Below, in pieces: positions 1 through 8,578 of a stretch of 56,443 bases of DNA; positions within the stretch are counted from its first letter, which is position 1; each line of letters begins with the position of its first letter. The DNA is taken from assembly GCA_002428385.1 (NCBI GenBank), contig DIWB01000031.1:1-56443 (forward strand), written 5' to 3'. This stretch comes from Bacteroidales bacterium UBA6117. Its GTDB lineage: Bacteria > Bacteroidota > Bacteroidia > Bacteroidales > VadinHA17. The translations under genes and the position numbers were made by a program. The notes below the pieces were generated by a model that searched no databases, had not been told where the DNA came from, and worked only from the letters and a program-made list of their open reading frames with translations.

Positions 1-94
1 ACCAATTCCGCCATCCGGGCTTAATAAGAACACGCAGCTACTTTCTGCGAATTGCGAAAATAAATATTTTAATCGGTTATTCCCTTCACCTTCC

Positions 95-886
95 TCAATT
101 TTTGCCATCGAGGTTGAGAAGCTCAACTTTCCTGAATTCTACCGGATGACTCTCGGCCTGAAGACAGATATACCCCCTGTCTATCAGCGTTCCCTCCGGA
201 ACTTCATAACCCTCATGAGCCCCGCCAACCTGAGGCTTGTTGTATGTAAGAACAGTATCACCATCTATAATGTGATGGATCACATCACTGCCAAGCACAA
301 CAAATTCTGCCGTGACCCATACATCACCGTGATATGTCTTTGAAGTTGAGTTGTTGCAATGCTGGGTTACAAGCTTACCATCCATCTCAATATGCGTCCC
401 GGGTGTGCAGACATTGAGGGTGGTCCTGTCGTCGGTTCCGTTCCCGCCAAGGAACTGGGCTTCGATCGATACCGGGAAATCCTGGTCAAGCAGCATGGTT
501 GAGGCCGGCTGCGAATGAAGCATCACACCGCTGTTCCTGAACGCCCATGCAGGCCCTCCGGGTACCTGTTCACCGACGAACCTGTACTCTATTCTCAGCT
601 TGTAACGCGAAAACGGCTCCCTGTAAAAAATATGGCCGAATTCGTTGTTGAATTTCTCAACTGAATCAAAACTTACCTTCATAATTCCGTCTTCGACCCT
701 GAAAATACTTTTGTAGTTGTCATTCAGTTCGTAACCTTTGATCTTGATGTCCCAGCCGGTAAGATCCTTACCGTTAAAAAGCTGAATCCAATCCTCACTG
801 ACTTCCTAACTGACAGGTCTGGTTCCGGTGCCGGGACCGCAGGATATAAGGAGAAGCATCATAATTGAGAAGATAGCTGTCTTCAT
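95..886 (-). pseudogene. DUF1080 (3-keto-disaccharide hydrolase-like) lipoprotein gene with an in-frame stop
   Basis: From the ATG at 886 the minus strand encodes a lipoprotein signal peptide (hydrophobic stretch ending LLISC), then about ten residues, and then an in-frame TAG at 806-808. The same frame continues without a break as EDWIQLFNGKDLTGWDIKIK and on to the stop at 95-97, 264 codons in all. The downstream part has the hallmarks of the DUF1080 / 3-keto-disaccharide hydrolase family (jelly-roll, concanavalin-like): LFNGKDLTGWD at the N-terminus, a GVMLHSQP strand and a C-terminal GYICLQAESHPVEFRKVELLNL. Family members are secreted and associated with breakdown of 3-keto-glycosides. Starting at ATG 682 would lose the signal peptide and the first beta strands, so a functional shorter protein is unlikely. 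Other genes here use TAG as a true stop, so readthrough is not expected. A single-base sequencing or assembly error is the main alternative. Confidence 0.8.
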
Positions 887-929
887 AATTTGTTTGTATT
901 TATGATTAATTATTGTATTTAATTAGTCG

Positions 930-2840
930 TCAATGCCTTACCGTGACATGTACCAGTTTCCTTATCTCCTTCAGCAGACTGTCGGTGTCAAATCCGCATT
1001 CCCTGATGAGTTCCTCCTGTGTGCCGTGCTCCACAAAGTAATCGGGGATGCCCAGCCGTTTCACCTCAGCGTTGTATCCGTTATCGCACATGAATTCCAA
1101 TACTGCACTGCCCAGACCTCCCTTAAGCACTCCGTCCTCAACAGTGACTACTTTACTGAACTTCCTGAAAACCGAATGAAGTGCCTCTTCGTCGACAGGC
1201 GCAAGGAACCTCATGTCGTAATGGGTGAAGGTAATGCCTTCAGGCTCCAGTATGGCAGCTGCTTTTACGGCGAAGTTGCCCGGATGCCCTATTGTAATTA
1301 CAGCCAGATCGTTACCCTCCCTTATAAGCCGTGCTTTCCCGATTTCAATTTCAGTTAAAGGCTGATTCCAGTCGCTTATCATCCCTGATCCCTTGGGATA
1401 ACGTATGGAGAATGGCCCCTTGTTATGTTCAAGCTGGGCGGTGTAAAGCAGGTTCCTCAGTTCAAGGCTGTCCATGGGAGCAGAGACAATCATGTTGGGT
1501 ATTGACCGCATGAATGCCAGGTCGAAGAACCCGTGATGAGTTGCCCCGTCGGTGCCTACCAGTCCTCCCCTGTCGATGCAGAATATCACGTGCAGTTTCT
1601 GCAGGGCAACGTCGTGGATAACCTGATCATAAGCCCTCTGAAGAAATGATGAGTAGATGTTGCAGTAAGGTATCATACCCTGGGAGGCCAGTCCGGCCGA
1701 AAATGTAACCGCATGTTGTTCGGCAATGCCTACATCAAAAACCCTTTCAGGTATCTCCTTTCTCATTATGCAGAGCGAACATCCGGTAATCATTGCCGGA
1801 GTTATGCCGGCAATCTTCTTATTGTTCCTGGCGAGTTTCAGGATTGTTTCCCCGAAAACTTCCTGATATGTTGCCGGCACTCCCGGATCAATGGTTTTTA
1901 TTATCAGTCCGGTTTCTTTGTCGAAGATACCGGGAGCATGGTATGCAGTCTGGTTCTGCTCCGCCTGCTTCAATCCCTTACCCTTGATTGTCATACAATG
2001 AAGCAGCTTGGGGCCCGGGATCCTCTTCAGGTCCTGCAGAACACTTACAAGATGCAGTATGTCGTGACCGTCGATGGGGCCGAAATACCTGAAATTCAAT
2101 CCTTCGAAAAGATTACTCTTATCGAGGAGGGTGCTCTTGAGACCCGACTGTATCTGACTGGCTATGGTTCTGGCGCCAGGACTGAACTTGCCGAACCTCC
2201 CGAGAAAGCTCCATACCTTGTTCCTGAAGCGGTTGTAAACCTTGCTCGTTGTTATATCAAGAAGGTACTCCCGCAGGGCACCCACATTCTGGTCGATAGC
2301 TATGTTATTGTCGTTGAGAATGACAAGTATGTCTGACTGAGCTATGCCCGCATTGTTAAGCCCTTCAAAAGCCTGCCCGGCTGTCATGGCTCCATCGCCG
2401 ATCACCGCTACCACATGCCGCTTTTCGCCGAGCTTTTTAGCTGCCACGGCCATGCCCAGTGCAGCTGAAATGGATGTAGACGAATGACCGGTTCCAAAAG
2501 CATCGTATTCACTCTCGTCCATTTTGGGAAAGCCGCTGATACCCTTGTAAGTGCGGTTGGTGTAAAACCTGTCGCGCCGGCCTGTCAGTATCTTGTGGCC
2601 ATAGGCCTGATGGCCTACATCCCAGATCAACTTGTCGTAGGGAGTATTAAAAACATAATGAAGCGCGACCGTAAGCTCCACAACACCAAGGCTTGCGCCA
2701 AGGTGACCCGGGTTTTTACTCACCATATCAATGATATACTGCCTCAGTTCTCCGCTCAGCCTTATTAGTTCTTCGGGCTTTAGTTTTCTGAGGTCGTCGG
2801 GTGATGAGATCTGAAACAGAAGATTTTCCTCCTGGTGCAT
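930..2840 (-). CDS. dxs: 1-deoxy-D-xylulose-5-phosphate synthase
   Basis: This thiamine-diphosphate enzyme condenses pyruvate and glyceraldehyde 3-phosphate to 1-deoxy-D-xylulose 5-phosphate, the first step of the MEP isoprenoid pathway and a precursor source for thiamine and pyridoxal. The 636-residue length fits the family. Visible motifs are the N-terminal NPGHLGASLG and WDVGHQAYGHKIL, the ThDP/Mg site GDGAMTAGQAFEGLN near residues 148-162 with the partner NDNN near 176, the GHSSTSISAALG motif, and the transketolase pyrimidine-domain signature DRGGLVGTDGATHHG. The C-terminal transketolase domain ends near residue 620. It is transcribed divergently from the OmpA-family gene at 2963, and a TATATTTG -7 box lies 25 bp upstream. 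It appears intact and monocistronic. Confidence 0.97.
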   Translation of the reverse strand: MHQEENLLFQISSPDDLRKLKPEELIRLSGELRQYIIDMVSKNPGHLGASLGVVELTVALHYVFNTPYDKLIWDVGHQAYGHKILTGRRDRFYTNRTYKGISGFPKMDESEYDAFGTGHSSTSISAALGMAVAAKKLGEKRHVVAVIGDGAMTAGQAFEGLNNAGIAQSDILVILNDNNIAIDQNVGALREYLLDITTSKVYNRFRNKVWSFLGRFGKFSPGARTIASQIQSGLKSTLLDKSNLFEGLNFRYFGPIDGHDILHLVSVLQDLKRIPGPKLLHCMTIKGKGLKQAEQNQTAYHAPGIFDKETGLIIKTIDPGVPATYQEVFGETILKLARNNKKIAGITPAMITGCSLCIMRKEIPERVFDVGIAEQHAVTFSAGLASQGMIPYCNIYSSFLQRAYDQVIHDVALQKLHVIFCIDRGGLVGTDGATHHGFFDLAFMRSIPNMIVSAPMDSLELRNLLYTAQLEHNKGPFSIRYPKGSGMISDWNQPLTEIEIGKARLIREGNDLAVITIGHPGNFAVKAAAILEPEGITFTHYDMRFLAPVDEEALHSVFRKFSKVVTVEDGVLKGGLGSAVLEFMCDNGYNAEVKRLGIPDYFVEHGTQEELIRECGFDTDSLLKEIRKLVHVTVRH

Positions 2841-2865
2841 TCCTAAACAGGTAATAAAGATTGTG

Positions 2866-2873
2866 CAAATATA
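2866..2873 (-). promoter_or_regulatory. Bacteroidota -7 box for dxs
   Basis: The minus strand reads TATATTTG, an exact match to the Bacteroidota TAnnTTTG -7 consensus, 25 bp upstream of the dxs ATG. No clear TTTG -33 element is seen at the expected 19-21 bp spacing. Inferred from consensus only. Confidence 0.45.
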
Positions 2874-2893
2874 ACAATTATTATTGCCTTATG

Positions 2894-2928
2894 TTTGCCG
2901 GCCCTTATAGCGGATTTTCTTATTTTTG
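2894..2928 (+). promoter_or_regulatory. Candidate promoter for the OmpA-family lipoprotein gene
   Basis: TTTG at 2894-2897 and TATTTTTG at 2921-2928 match the Bacteroidota -33/-7 consensus, 34 bp upstream of the ATG at 2963. The 23-bp spacer is a little longer than usual, so the -7 element is the firmer half of the call. Confidence 0.4.
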
Positions 2929-2962
2929 TCTCTGCAGATAACTAATTAACCTGATCCTGAAT

Positions 2963-3970
2963 ATGAACAAGCCTAAGGCCGTAATTGCCGTTCTGTTTGT
3001 AATTGCAGCCTGGTCGTGCGTTCCGGCCAGCAAATACCGCGCACTCCAGAATGCAAGCAGGCAGAATATGATTGACCGGGATGACTTCAAAACCGAGAAT
3101 CTTACCCTCTCAATGCAAAATAGGGAAATCGCGACAAAAATCGCTGCCCTCGAAGCTGAGATTGCAGGTTCGAGACAGGACATTGCCCTTGCCGAAATTG
3201 AACGGAACAAGGCCAGGGAGGAAATGAACACCCTCTCCGACAGGTTCAACGCACTCCAGATTGCCCAGGATGACCTGATAAAAGGAAACCTGACAGAGAC
3301 CAGAAAACTTCTGGCCGAACTTCAGGCAGCCCAGGATAACCTGCGCCAGAAAGAGGATATCATGAGGCAGCTGGAGTATTCAATGGATCTCAAGAAGGTG
3401 TCGCTCGACGAGCTCACCATGGAGCTTGATAAAAAGAACGCGCGCATGGCTGAACTCGAAAAGATCCTCGACTCCCAGAGAAAAATCGTTCAGGAACTTA
3501 AGCAAAAGGTCTCTGAAGCTTTGCTGGGGTTTGAGAACAACGGACTTACAGTAACAAACCGCGACGGCAAAGTGTATGTGTCGCTTGACGAAAAACTGCT
3601 ATTCAGGTCGGCAAGCTGGGATATTGACGCAAACGGACGGAATGCCCTCAGGAAACTTGCCGGGGTGCTGGAGAAAAACCCGGGTATTCAGGTTACAATT
3701 GAAGGCCACACTGATAATGTTCCCTACAATCCCGGAAGCGGAAACCTTGCAGATAACTGGGACCTGAGTGTAAAAAGGGCAACAACTGTTGTCAGAACAC
3801 TGCTTGAAGGAACAAGAATCGATCCGGCCAGACTGACAGCTTCGGGAAGAAGCGAATACATGCCGGTTGACGCAGCCAATACAACTGAAGCACGCCAGAA
3901 GAACAGAAGAACCGAGATCGTTCTTACTCCCGACCTGACTGAACTGTATAGTCTTATAAATCAGTATTGA
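2963..3970 (+). CDS. OmpA-family coiled-coil lipoprotein
   Basis: This 335-residue envelope protein probably tethers the outer membrane to peptidoglycan. It begins with a lipoprotein-type signal ending in AAWSC (Cys19; Trp at the -2 position is unusual for a lipobox). A long charged region at about residues 40-190, rich in Leu, Glu, Lys and Gln, should form a coiled coil. The C-terminal OmpA-like peptidoglycan-binding domain, roughly 205-322, shows LLFRSASWDIDANGRNALRK, the EGHTDNVPYN motif (Asp251 in the diaminopimelate-binding position) and the closing NRRTEIVL. This resembles a stretched Pal/OmpA-type anchor in which the coil spans the periplasm. It is divergent from dxs and ends 27 bp before the convergent STN-domain gene. 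The exact role is unknown. Confidence 0.85.
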   Translation: MNKPKAVIAVLFVIAAWSCVPASKYRALQNASRQNMIDRDDFKTENLTLSMQNREIATKIAALEAEIAGSRQDIALAEIERNKAREEMNTLSDRFNALQIAQDDLIKGNLTETRKLLAELQAAQDNLRQKEDIMRQLEYSMDLKKVSLDELTMELDKKNARMAELEKILDSQRKIVQELKQKVSEALLGFENNGLTVTNRDGKVYVSLDEKLLFRSASWDIDANGRNALRKLAGVLEKNPGIQVTIEGHTDNVPYNPGSGNLADNWDLSVKRATTVVRTLLEGTRIDPARLTASGRSEYMPVDAANTTEARQKNRRTEIVLTPDLTELYSLINQY

Positions 3971-3997
3971 CGATCGCCGGCCTGGCTGAAAGGAATC

Positions 3998-5548
3998 TCA
4001 TTCACTGAATTCCTGGAGCTTCGCCCTCATATTTATCAAGGCATTAAGAAGGTTCTCCTCGGGCTTGAGAAACTCCTGATTTCCCCAGAAAACAGGATCA
4101 TAACTATTGATAGTCCTTGAAAAGACCGAATGCAACGGAGCCAGCTCCTCCCTTTCAAACCTGACCACATTCTCAAGGCTCGAACTCGTAATCGCCATCT
4201 CAAAGAATACGTCAAACATGGTCTTGAAAATTCTTTTTTTCTGCTTCGACTCGAAACGAAGGTCTCCCCTGACATGATTAAGGTAGTACCTTCCGGCAAC
4301 TTTCCTGTATGAAACCGAATAATCGACCGAAACAGGCCAGGTTGTGAAGTCCCGCGAGGGATTTGATACAAATGACGACCTCATCTCTTTAAGATAACCG
4401 GGAGTGATGCTGAATTCTGCTTTCAGCAGGGCAAAATCCGAAGTATTGATGAACAATGATCCGTGAAACATCGGCACATCGGCTTCCTCTCTGGGAGAAA
4501 ACTCTATCTCATAGGCAGCTTCTTCATCAAATGATACTATGTCGGTAAGTCTGTAGGTGTAATCCAGCATACTCTCACCCGAGATAAAATCAAACCCGTG
4601 CTTCATGCCGTCAAGCTGGAGACATGTGTTTAATCCTGCCTTAAGCCTTACAGCTATTGTATCGTTTATACCCAGATTTTCTATCTTCCTGCTCTTCAAC
4701 ACCTTAACCTGATCGTTCAGAAGAGTGCCGGAATAGGCGCTCTTATATAACTGAAGGACTGCCTCGGAATAGGTCTGAAGCTCATTCTTTCTCAGAACTC
4801 CCTCCCTGTAAAAAGCTGTAATACGGGCCGGAGTGTTTCCATAGTTGCGGGTAAGATTGAACCGGACTTTGTTCACAATATCCCAGGGGATCTGGTTTTT
4901 AATGATAATTTCGGGGATAGAAATGAATTCCCTTCTCATTTCGATCGTGAAGAAATTCCCAAGCGATTGCCTTACAGGTATCTCCCTGCCATAATAGCCA
5001 AGGTAGGAGACAACCAGCGTATCATCGTAATCTTCCGGATGTATCCTTAATCCGAATTCCCCGTTGTTGTTTGATACGGATCCCCTGCCTGTGTTCTTAA
5101 GCCCTACTGCTGCAAAAGAGAGAGGCTCTGACGATTCTCCGTCAATAATTACGCCGGTGATATCCTTGAGAAGAGGCCTGGCCAGTGAATCAGTCTGTAC
5201 CCGGGGAGGGGGCGGTATCTCCCTCGATATAATTATAAACTCATCAATTACCGAATAACCAATTGAATCGTCCTTGAGAATGCTGTCGAGAACTGTCCTC
5301 AGGCTCGTCTGCCTGAAGTTCAATTCAACTTTCTTTTCGGGGTCGACAAGACGGCTGTCGTAAGTGAAATGGTATCCGGTTTCCCTTGTAATAATGCCGA
5401 GGGCATTGCCTGTCTTTATTGATCCGGCCCTGAATGTAAACAGTGAGTCGAGGATACCTTCCTGGCTCAGCATTTTCTGCGGCGGTATCAGAAACATCAA
5501 CAATGCAATGGCCTTGAGAATCTTCGATACTGTGCCATTGACCGACAT
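3998..5548 (-). CDS. STN-domain plus carboxypeptidase-regulatory-like envelope protein, no TonB barrel
   Basis: This 516-residue secreted protein is the last gene of the sigma/anti-sigma operon. A signal peptide (about 1-28) is followed by a secretin/TonB short N-terminal (STN) domain at about 36-108 (SLFTFRAGSIKTGNALGIIT and TSLRTVLDSILKDDSIGYSV), the domain that in FecA-type receptors contacts a FecR anti-sigma factor. A carboxypeptidase-regulatory-like beta sandwich follows at about 130-205 (ITGVIIDGESSEPLSFAAVG, VVSYLGYYGREIPV). The remaining 300 residues show no plug or 22-strand barrel signature. They align by eye with the C-terminal part of the first gene of the operon (ITAFYREG versus MTAFYRET, DVPMFHGSLFI versus DMPLFMGNLYI, YDPVFWG versus TDPEFWG). 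I infer a signal-sensing partner of the adjacent FecR protein. It starts 15 bp after that gene's stop. Confidence 0.8.
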   Translation of the reverse strand: MSVNGTVSKILKAIALLMFLIPPQKMLSQEGILDSLFTFRAGSIKTGNALGIITRETGYHFTYDSRLVDPEKKVELNFRQTSLRTVLDSILKDDSIGYSVIDEFIIISREIPPPPRVQTDSLARPLLKDITGVIIDGESSEPLSFAAVGLKNTGRGSVSNNNGEFGLRIHPEDYDDTLVVSYLGYYGREIPVRQSLGNFFTIEMRREFISIPEIIIKNQIPWDIVNKVRFNLTRNYGNTPARITAFYREGVLRKNELQTYSEAVLQLYKSAYSGTLLNDQVKVLKSRKIENLGINDTIAVRLKAGLNTCLQLDGMKHGFDFISGESMLDYTYRLTDIVSFDEEAAYEIEFSPREEADVPMFHGSLFINTSDFALLKAEFSITPGYLKEMRSSFVSNPSRDFTTWPVSVDYSVSYRKVAGRYYLNHVRGDLRFESKQKKRIFKTMFDVFFEMAITSSSLENVVRFEREELAPLHSVFSRTINSYDPVFWGNQEFLKPEENLLNALINMRAKLQEFSE

Positions 5549-5563
5549 TATACTGAGTGTTTG

Positions 5564-6565
5564 TTATTTCCTTTTCAGATGGTAAACATCCCCGTCTTTA
5601 GCATAACCAAGGTTAAAGCTAGCACAAATTAAGCGAATTATTGTCTCCTGCGGCTGATTATCGATTGGTGAGGTCCAGGTATGTGAAAGGATTTCCGGAT
5701 CATCAGCCACTATATCCATGTTGTAGACTTTCTTGAGGTCCCGGAAGACTATGTCGAGAGTCTGGCCGTCGTATACAAGAAGCCCGGTATTCCACGACAG
5801 GTAATTAGGATCGGTGTTAACGGAACGCTCAGCCCGGTCGGGATATACAGTTCCTATATAGCCCGGATCAAGCACCAGGACTTCGTTCTCATCGGTGCCT
5901 GTTACCATCACCTGTCCGGTCCTGACGAAGACTTCAACCGGTGAATCCTGATCGCTTGTCCTGACGTTAAAAGATGTTCCAAGCACTCTTACCATGGCTT
6001 TCCCCGCATCAACGGTGAACGGTTTTGACTCATCCCGGGCAACATCAAACCAGGCTTCCCCGGTGAGAGCCACACTTCTTTCTCTTTCACCGAAGTTACG
6101 TGAGTATGTAACCTGAGTGTTCCGGTTAAGGAAGATGATGCTGCCGTCGGGAAGCGTAACTTCCAGATTCTTCTGATCTTCAGTAGTGGCAACAACGATT
6201 TTGCTGCCGAAGAGGTCCTTGTTATTCATATACAGCAATGCAGATCCTATGCCCAGCAAAAGAAGCAATGCAGCGGCGACCCTGTAAAGGGCGGGGGTGA
6301 AAAATCTTCTCCTGACTGCAGGCTCGCTGATCAATCCATTATCCTTAAGCCTCGAGTAAAGCTTATCCCAGGCCTGATCCACATTTATTTCCTTTTCTTT
6401 GTTCATCTCTCTCAATTCCTTCCAGTAAATTACAATATTATGTTTGTCCTCTTCAGCAAACCGGCTGAGGAGTTCCGAGTTGCCGGTTCTCTCTCCCGAC
6501 AGATGGGCTGCAAGTTCTTCCCAGTCCCTGTCAGTGTATTTTCCGGTGTTGTTTATATCTTTCAT
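5564..6565 (-). CDS. FecR-family anti-sigma factor (DUF4974 C-terminus)
   Basis: A single-pass inner-membrane anti-sigma factor, 333 residues. The cytoplasmic N-terminus (1-90) would bind the ECF sigma factor. One transmembrane helix lies at about 92-113 (ALYRVAAALLLLLGIGSALL). The periplasmic FecR domain at about 120-235 shows VTLPDGSIIFLNRNTQVTYS, LTGEAWFDVA and VRVLGTSFNVR. The C-terminal DUF4974 part, about 255-333, ends LICASFNLGYAKDGDVYHLK; this STN-like fold is the usual contact for a receptor's STN domain. The ATG overlaps the sigma factor stop codon by 4 bp (ATGA), indicating translational coupling. The STN gene follows 15 bp downstream. Confidence 0.92.
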   Translation of the reverse strand: MKDINNTGKYTDRDWEELAAHLSGERTGNSELLSRFAEEDKHNIVIYWKELREMNKEKEINVDQAWDKLYSRLKDNGLISEPAVRRRFFTPALYRVAAALLLLLGIGSALLYMNNKDLFGSKIVVATTEDQKNLEVTLPDGSIIFLNRNTQVTYSRNFGERERSVALTGEAWFDVARDESKPFTVDAGKAMVRVLGTSFNVRTSDQDSPVEVFVRTGQVMVTGTDENEVLVLDPGYIGTVYPDRAERSVNTDPNYLSWNTGLLVYDGQTLDIVFRDLKKVYNMDIVADDPEILSHTWTSPIDNQPQETIIRLICASFNLGYAKDGDVYHLKRK

Positions 6566-7098
6566 TGTTCTGCTAGTGCTTTTCTGAATTCCTTTAATGC
6601 CCTTCCCATGTTTGCTTCAACGGTTTTTATCGAAACCGAAAGCCTTTCTGCGATCTCTGAATACTTAAGGCCTTCAAACCTGTTCATGCAAAATATCCTT
6701 CCGCATTTTTCAGGAAGTCTTTCCAGTATCCGGGCAATCTTTGCCTGAAGGTCGTTGTAGTTGACCAGGTCGGCAGCGTCTTCTCCGGTTCCTGAGCTTA
6801 ACATAACCACTTCCCGGGCGTACTTCTCAACAACCTTGTTGTGGCTGATGTGATGAAGGCAGCGGTTGTGAACAGCCCTGAAAAGGTAACCGTTCAAAGA
6901 ACTTTCAATCTGTAATTTTTCCTTGTCCTTCCAGAGCCTGAAAAAGAGATCCTGAACAATTTCCTCTGCGGTGTCATGATCCCTTGTCATCGTTCTGGCA
7001 TATTTTACCAGGGAGACATAGGAGGACCGGAAAAGTGATTCGAACTGTCCTTTATCACCTTGTCTGATCCTCCTTACTATCTCAGAATCCCCCGGCAT
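6562..7098 (-). CDS. ECF RNA polymerase sigma factor (sigma-70 family)
   Basis: A 178-residue extracytoplasmic-function sigma factor of the Bacteroidota FecR-linked type. Region 2 covers about 15-90 (FESLFRSSYVSLVKYARTMT, TAEEIVQDLFFRLWKDK) and region 4 about 118-172 (LERLPEKCGRIFCMNRFEGL, YSEIAERLSVSIKTVEANM, a helix-turn-helix). There is no extra domain. It is the second gene of a four-gene operon, 8 bp after the upstream envelope protein gene and overlapping the FecR gene by 4 bp. It probably directs RNA polymerase to this operon and other targets when released by the anti-sigma factor. The regulon cannot be read from this window. Confidence 0.93.
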   Translation of the reverse strand: MPGDSEIVRRIRQGDKGQFESLFRSSYVSLVKYARTMTRDHDTAEEIVQDLFFRLWKDKEKLQIESSLNGYLFRAVHNRCLHHISHNKVVEKYAREVVMLSSGTGEDAADLVNYNDLQAKIARILERLPEKCGRIFCMNRFEGLKYSEIAERLSVSIKTVEANMGRALKEFRKALAEQ

Positions 7099-7106
7099 AC
7101 TTTTAA

Positions 7107-8417
7107 TTATTTCTCAAGATCGTCCCTGTCGCTGAATTTAAGCTTCCTGCTCAGTCGCCTGATTGCCGATTCAATGCTCTGGTCGGGTTCAATCACATTA
7201 TAGTCGCCCCAGAACTCAGGATCGGTAAAGGCGCTTACCTGCTCAGAGAATACATCATTGTATCTGAGCTTCTCCTTCCCTGCGAATTTAATCACTTCTT
7301 CGTTAGTACGGTCGGTTATTGCTATTTCCGACATGGTTGTATAATAGGTGTTGAAGAGTTTCTTCTTCCAGTTCACCTTGAATTTCACTTCAGCCCTTGA
7401 ATATGCAAAGTACCACTTGCCGTCCTGTTCACGATACTGGGTCCTGTAAGTTGCTATCTCAGGAGTTACTTCCATCCCGAGAGGCTTCTTCTTGATGAAT
7501 ATTGACGATACGGCATCCTTGTCCTCTAGGTTGAATCCGAATTCTGCCTCGGTAAGCGCATAGGAGTCGATTGCTATGTAAAGGTTACCCATGAAAAGCG
7601 GCATATCCACATGAGGCTTCTGCTTGAAGGTAACAACATAGTGAGGCCTGTCATCGATTTCGATGACTGAGGAAAGCGAATAATCATAGTATTTCATGGC
7701 ATCGATGGTCAGTATAGCCTCGGTGTTTTTTGCTATATCGAGCTGGAGCACTGTAACCGGGCCTCCCTGAAGCTTGAACAGAACAGTATCCATTCTTTCA
7801 ACATCCGATCCTTTTCTGCCCTTGTAGATCCTTGCTCCGTCAAAACGGATATCGTTTGCGTATGGAGCTTTGAAAATCTCGACGACAGCTTCACCTATTG
7901 AAACATAAGTCCTGTTCTTGCGGATTGTTTCCCTGTAAAAGGCGGTCATCAGGTTGGGCTCGTCGGTGAAGTTCCTGCCTATCCTCCCGATTGCATTCCT
8001 GACTATGACTTCAGGATCGATCGGCTTGATGATTATCTCCTTGATAGGAATAGGGGCAGGCGTTAAAGCAATCACATTCTTGTAACCATCCTCTCTTAAT
8101 TCTGTAAGCGGGACTGTCTTGTTCCTGTAACCGAGAAAGGTCACTTCCAGGTTCCTTGATGTCTGCGTCTCAAAGATCTTTATCTGAAATTCCCCGTCAA
8201 TGTTTGTTATGGTGGCAACGTTGGTTTCCTTTACTGCTACCGATGCAAATACCAGCGGGTTTCCCGATTCGGCATCAATCACCTTTCCCTTGAAGGTAAG
8301 GGTGGTTTCCTGCGTGTTCTTCTTCCTGTCGGGAGAAGTTCCTGCATACACTGTTGCGGCAGTAAAGGCCGGCAGCAGGAGCAGTGCAATTAATGATAAG
8401 TTTCTGATGGTTTTCAT
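7107..8417 (-). CDS. Carboxypeptidase-regulatory-like envelope protein, paralogue of the STN protein
   Basis: This 436-residue secreted protein is the first gene of the sigma/anti-sigma operon. The signal peptide is about 1-25, ending in YAG. A carboxypeptidase-regulatory-like (CarboxypepD_reg-like) domain covers about 41-120 (LTFKGKVIDAESGNPLVFAS, ITNIDGEFQIKI, LEVTFLGYRNKTVPL). The C-terminal 310 residues match by eye the STN-containing protein encoded at the other end of the operon, from MTAFYRE through DMPLFMGNLYIAIDSYAL to SAFTDPEFWG. It lacks the STN domain and has no TonB-dependent receptor barrel. The position ahead of the sigma factor suggests that its product is either the regulated output or a co-receptor. 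Biochemical function is unknown. Confidence 0.8.
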   Translation of the reverse strand: MKTIRNLSLIALLLLPAFTAATVYAGTSPDRKKNTQETTLTFKGKVIDAESGNPLVFASVAVKETNVATITNIDGEFQIKIFETQTSRNLEVTFLGYRNKTVPLTELREDGYKNVIALTPAPIPIKEIIIKPIDPEVIVRNAIGRIGRNFTDEPNLMTAFYRETIRKNRTYVSIGEAVVEIFKAPYANDIRFDGARIYKGRKGSDVERMDTVLFKLQGGPVTVLQLDIAKNTEAILTIDAMKYYDYSLSSVIEIDDRPHYVVTFKQKPHVDMPLFMGNLYIAIDSYALTEAEFGFNLEDKDAVSSIFIKKKPLGMEVTPEIATYRTQYREQDGKWYFAYSRAEVKFKVNWKKKLFNTYYTTMSEIAITDRTNEEVIKFAGKEKLRYNDVFSEQVSAFTDPEFWGDYNVIEPDQSIESAIRRLSRKLKFSDRDDLEK

Positions 8418-8578
8418 GGCATTATTACTTTAAGTTTTCAAAATTGGATCTTCCGGCAATCTTTTTAAGTTTCTTCTCACCCCTATGACCATCTGACAGT
8501 ATCTTTACCCTATTCTGTTCATGTATTTTTTTTATCTTGAAGCGGTATATTCGTACGCTTCTTCCGATAAATTAACAC

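Noticed and set aside
1..94. A gene at the left edge
   Set aside because: No protein-like frame or signal is visible in these 94 bp.
806..808. Amber recoding (TAG read as an amino acid) in the DUF1080 gene
   Set aside because: TAG ends other intact genes here (DUF5916, CPBP, sdhC), and no stop-codon recoding signal or suppressor tRNA is visible.
1713..2336. 207-codon plus-strand ORF opposite dxs
   Set aside because: It lies wholly inside dxs on the other strand; its translation shows no domain pattern and dxs is unmistakable.
7107..8417. SusC-like TonB-dependent receptor
   Set aside because: The regulatory-like N-terminal domain is shared with SusC proteins, but at 436 residues there is no room for plug and barrel and no SusD follows.
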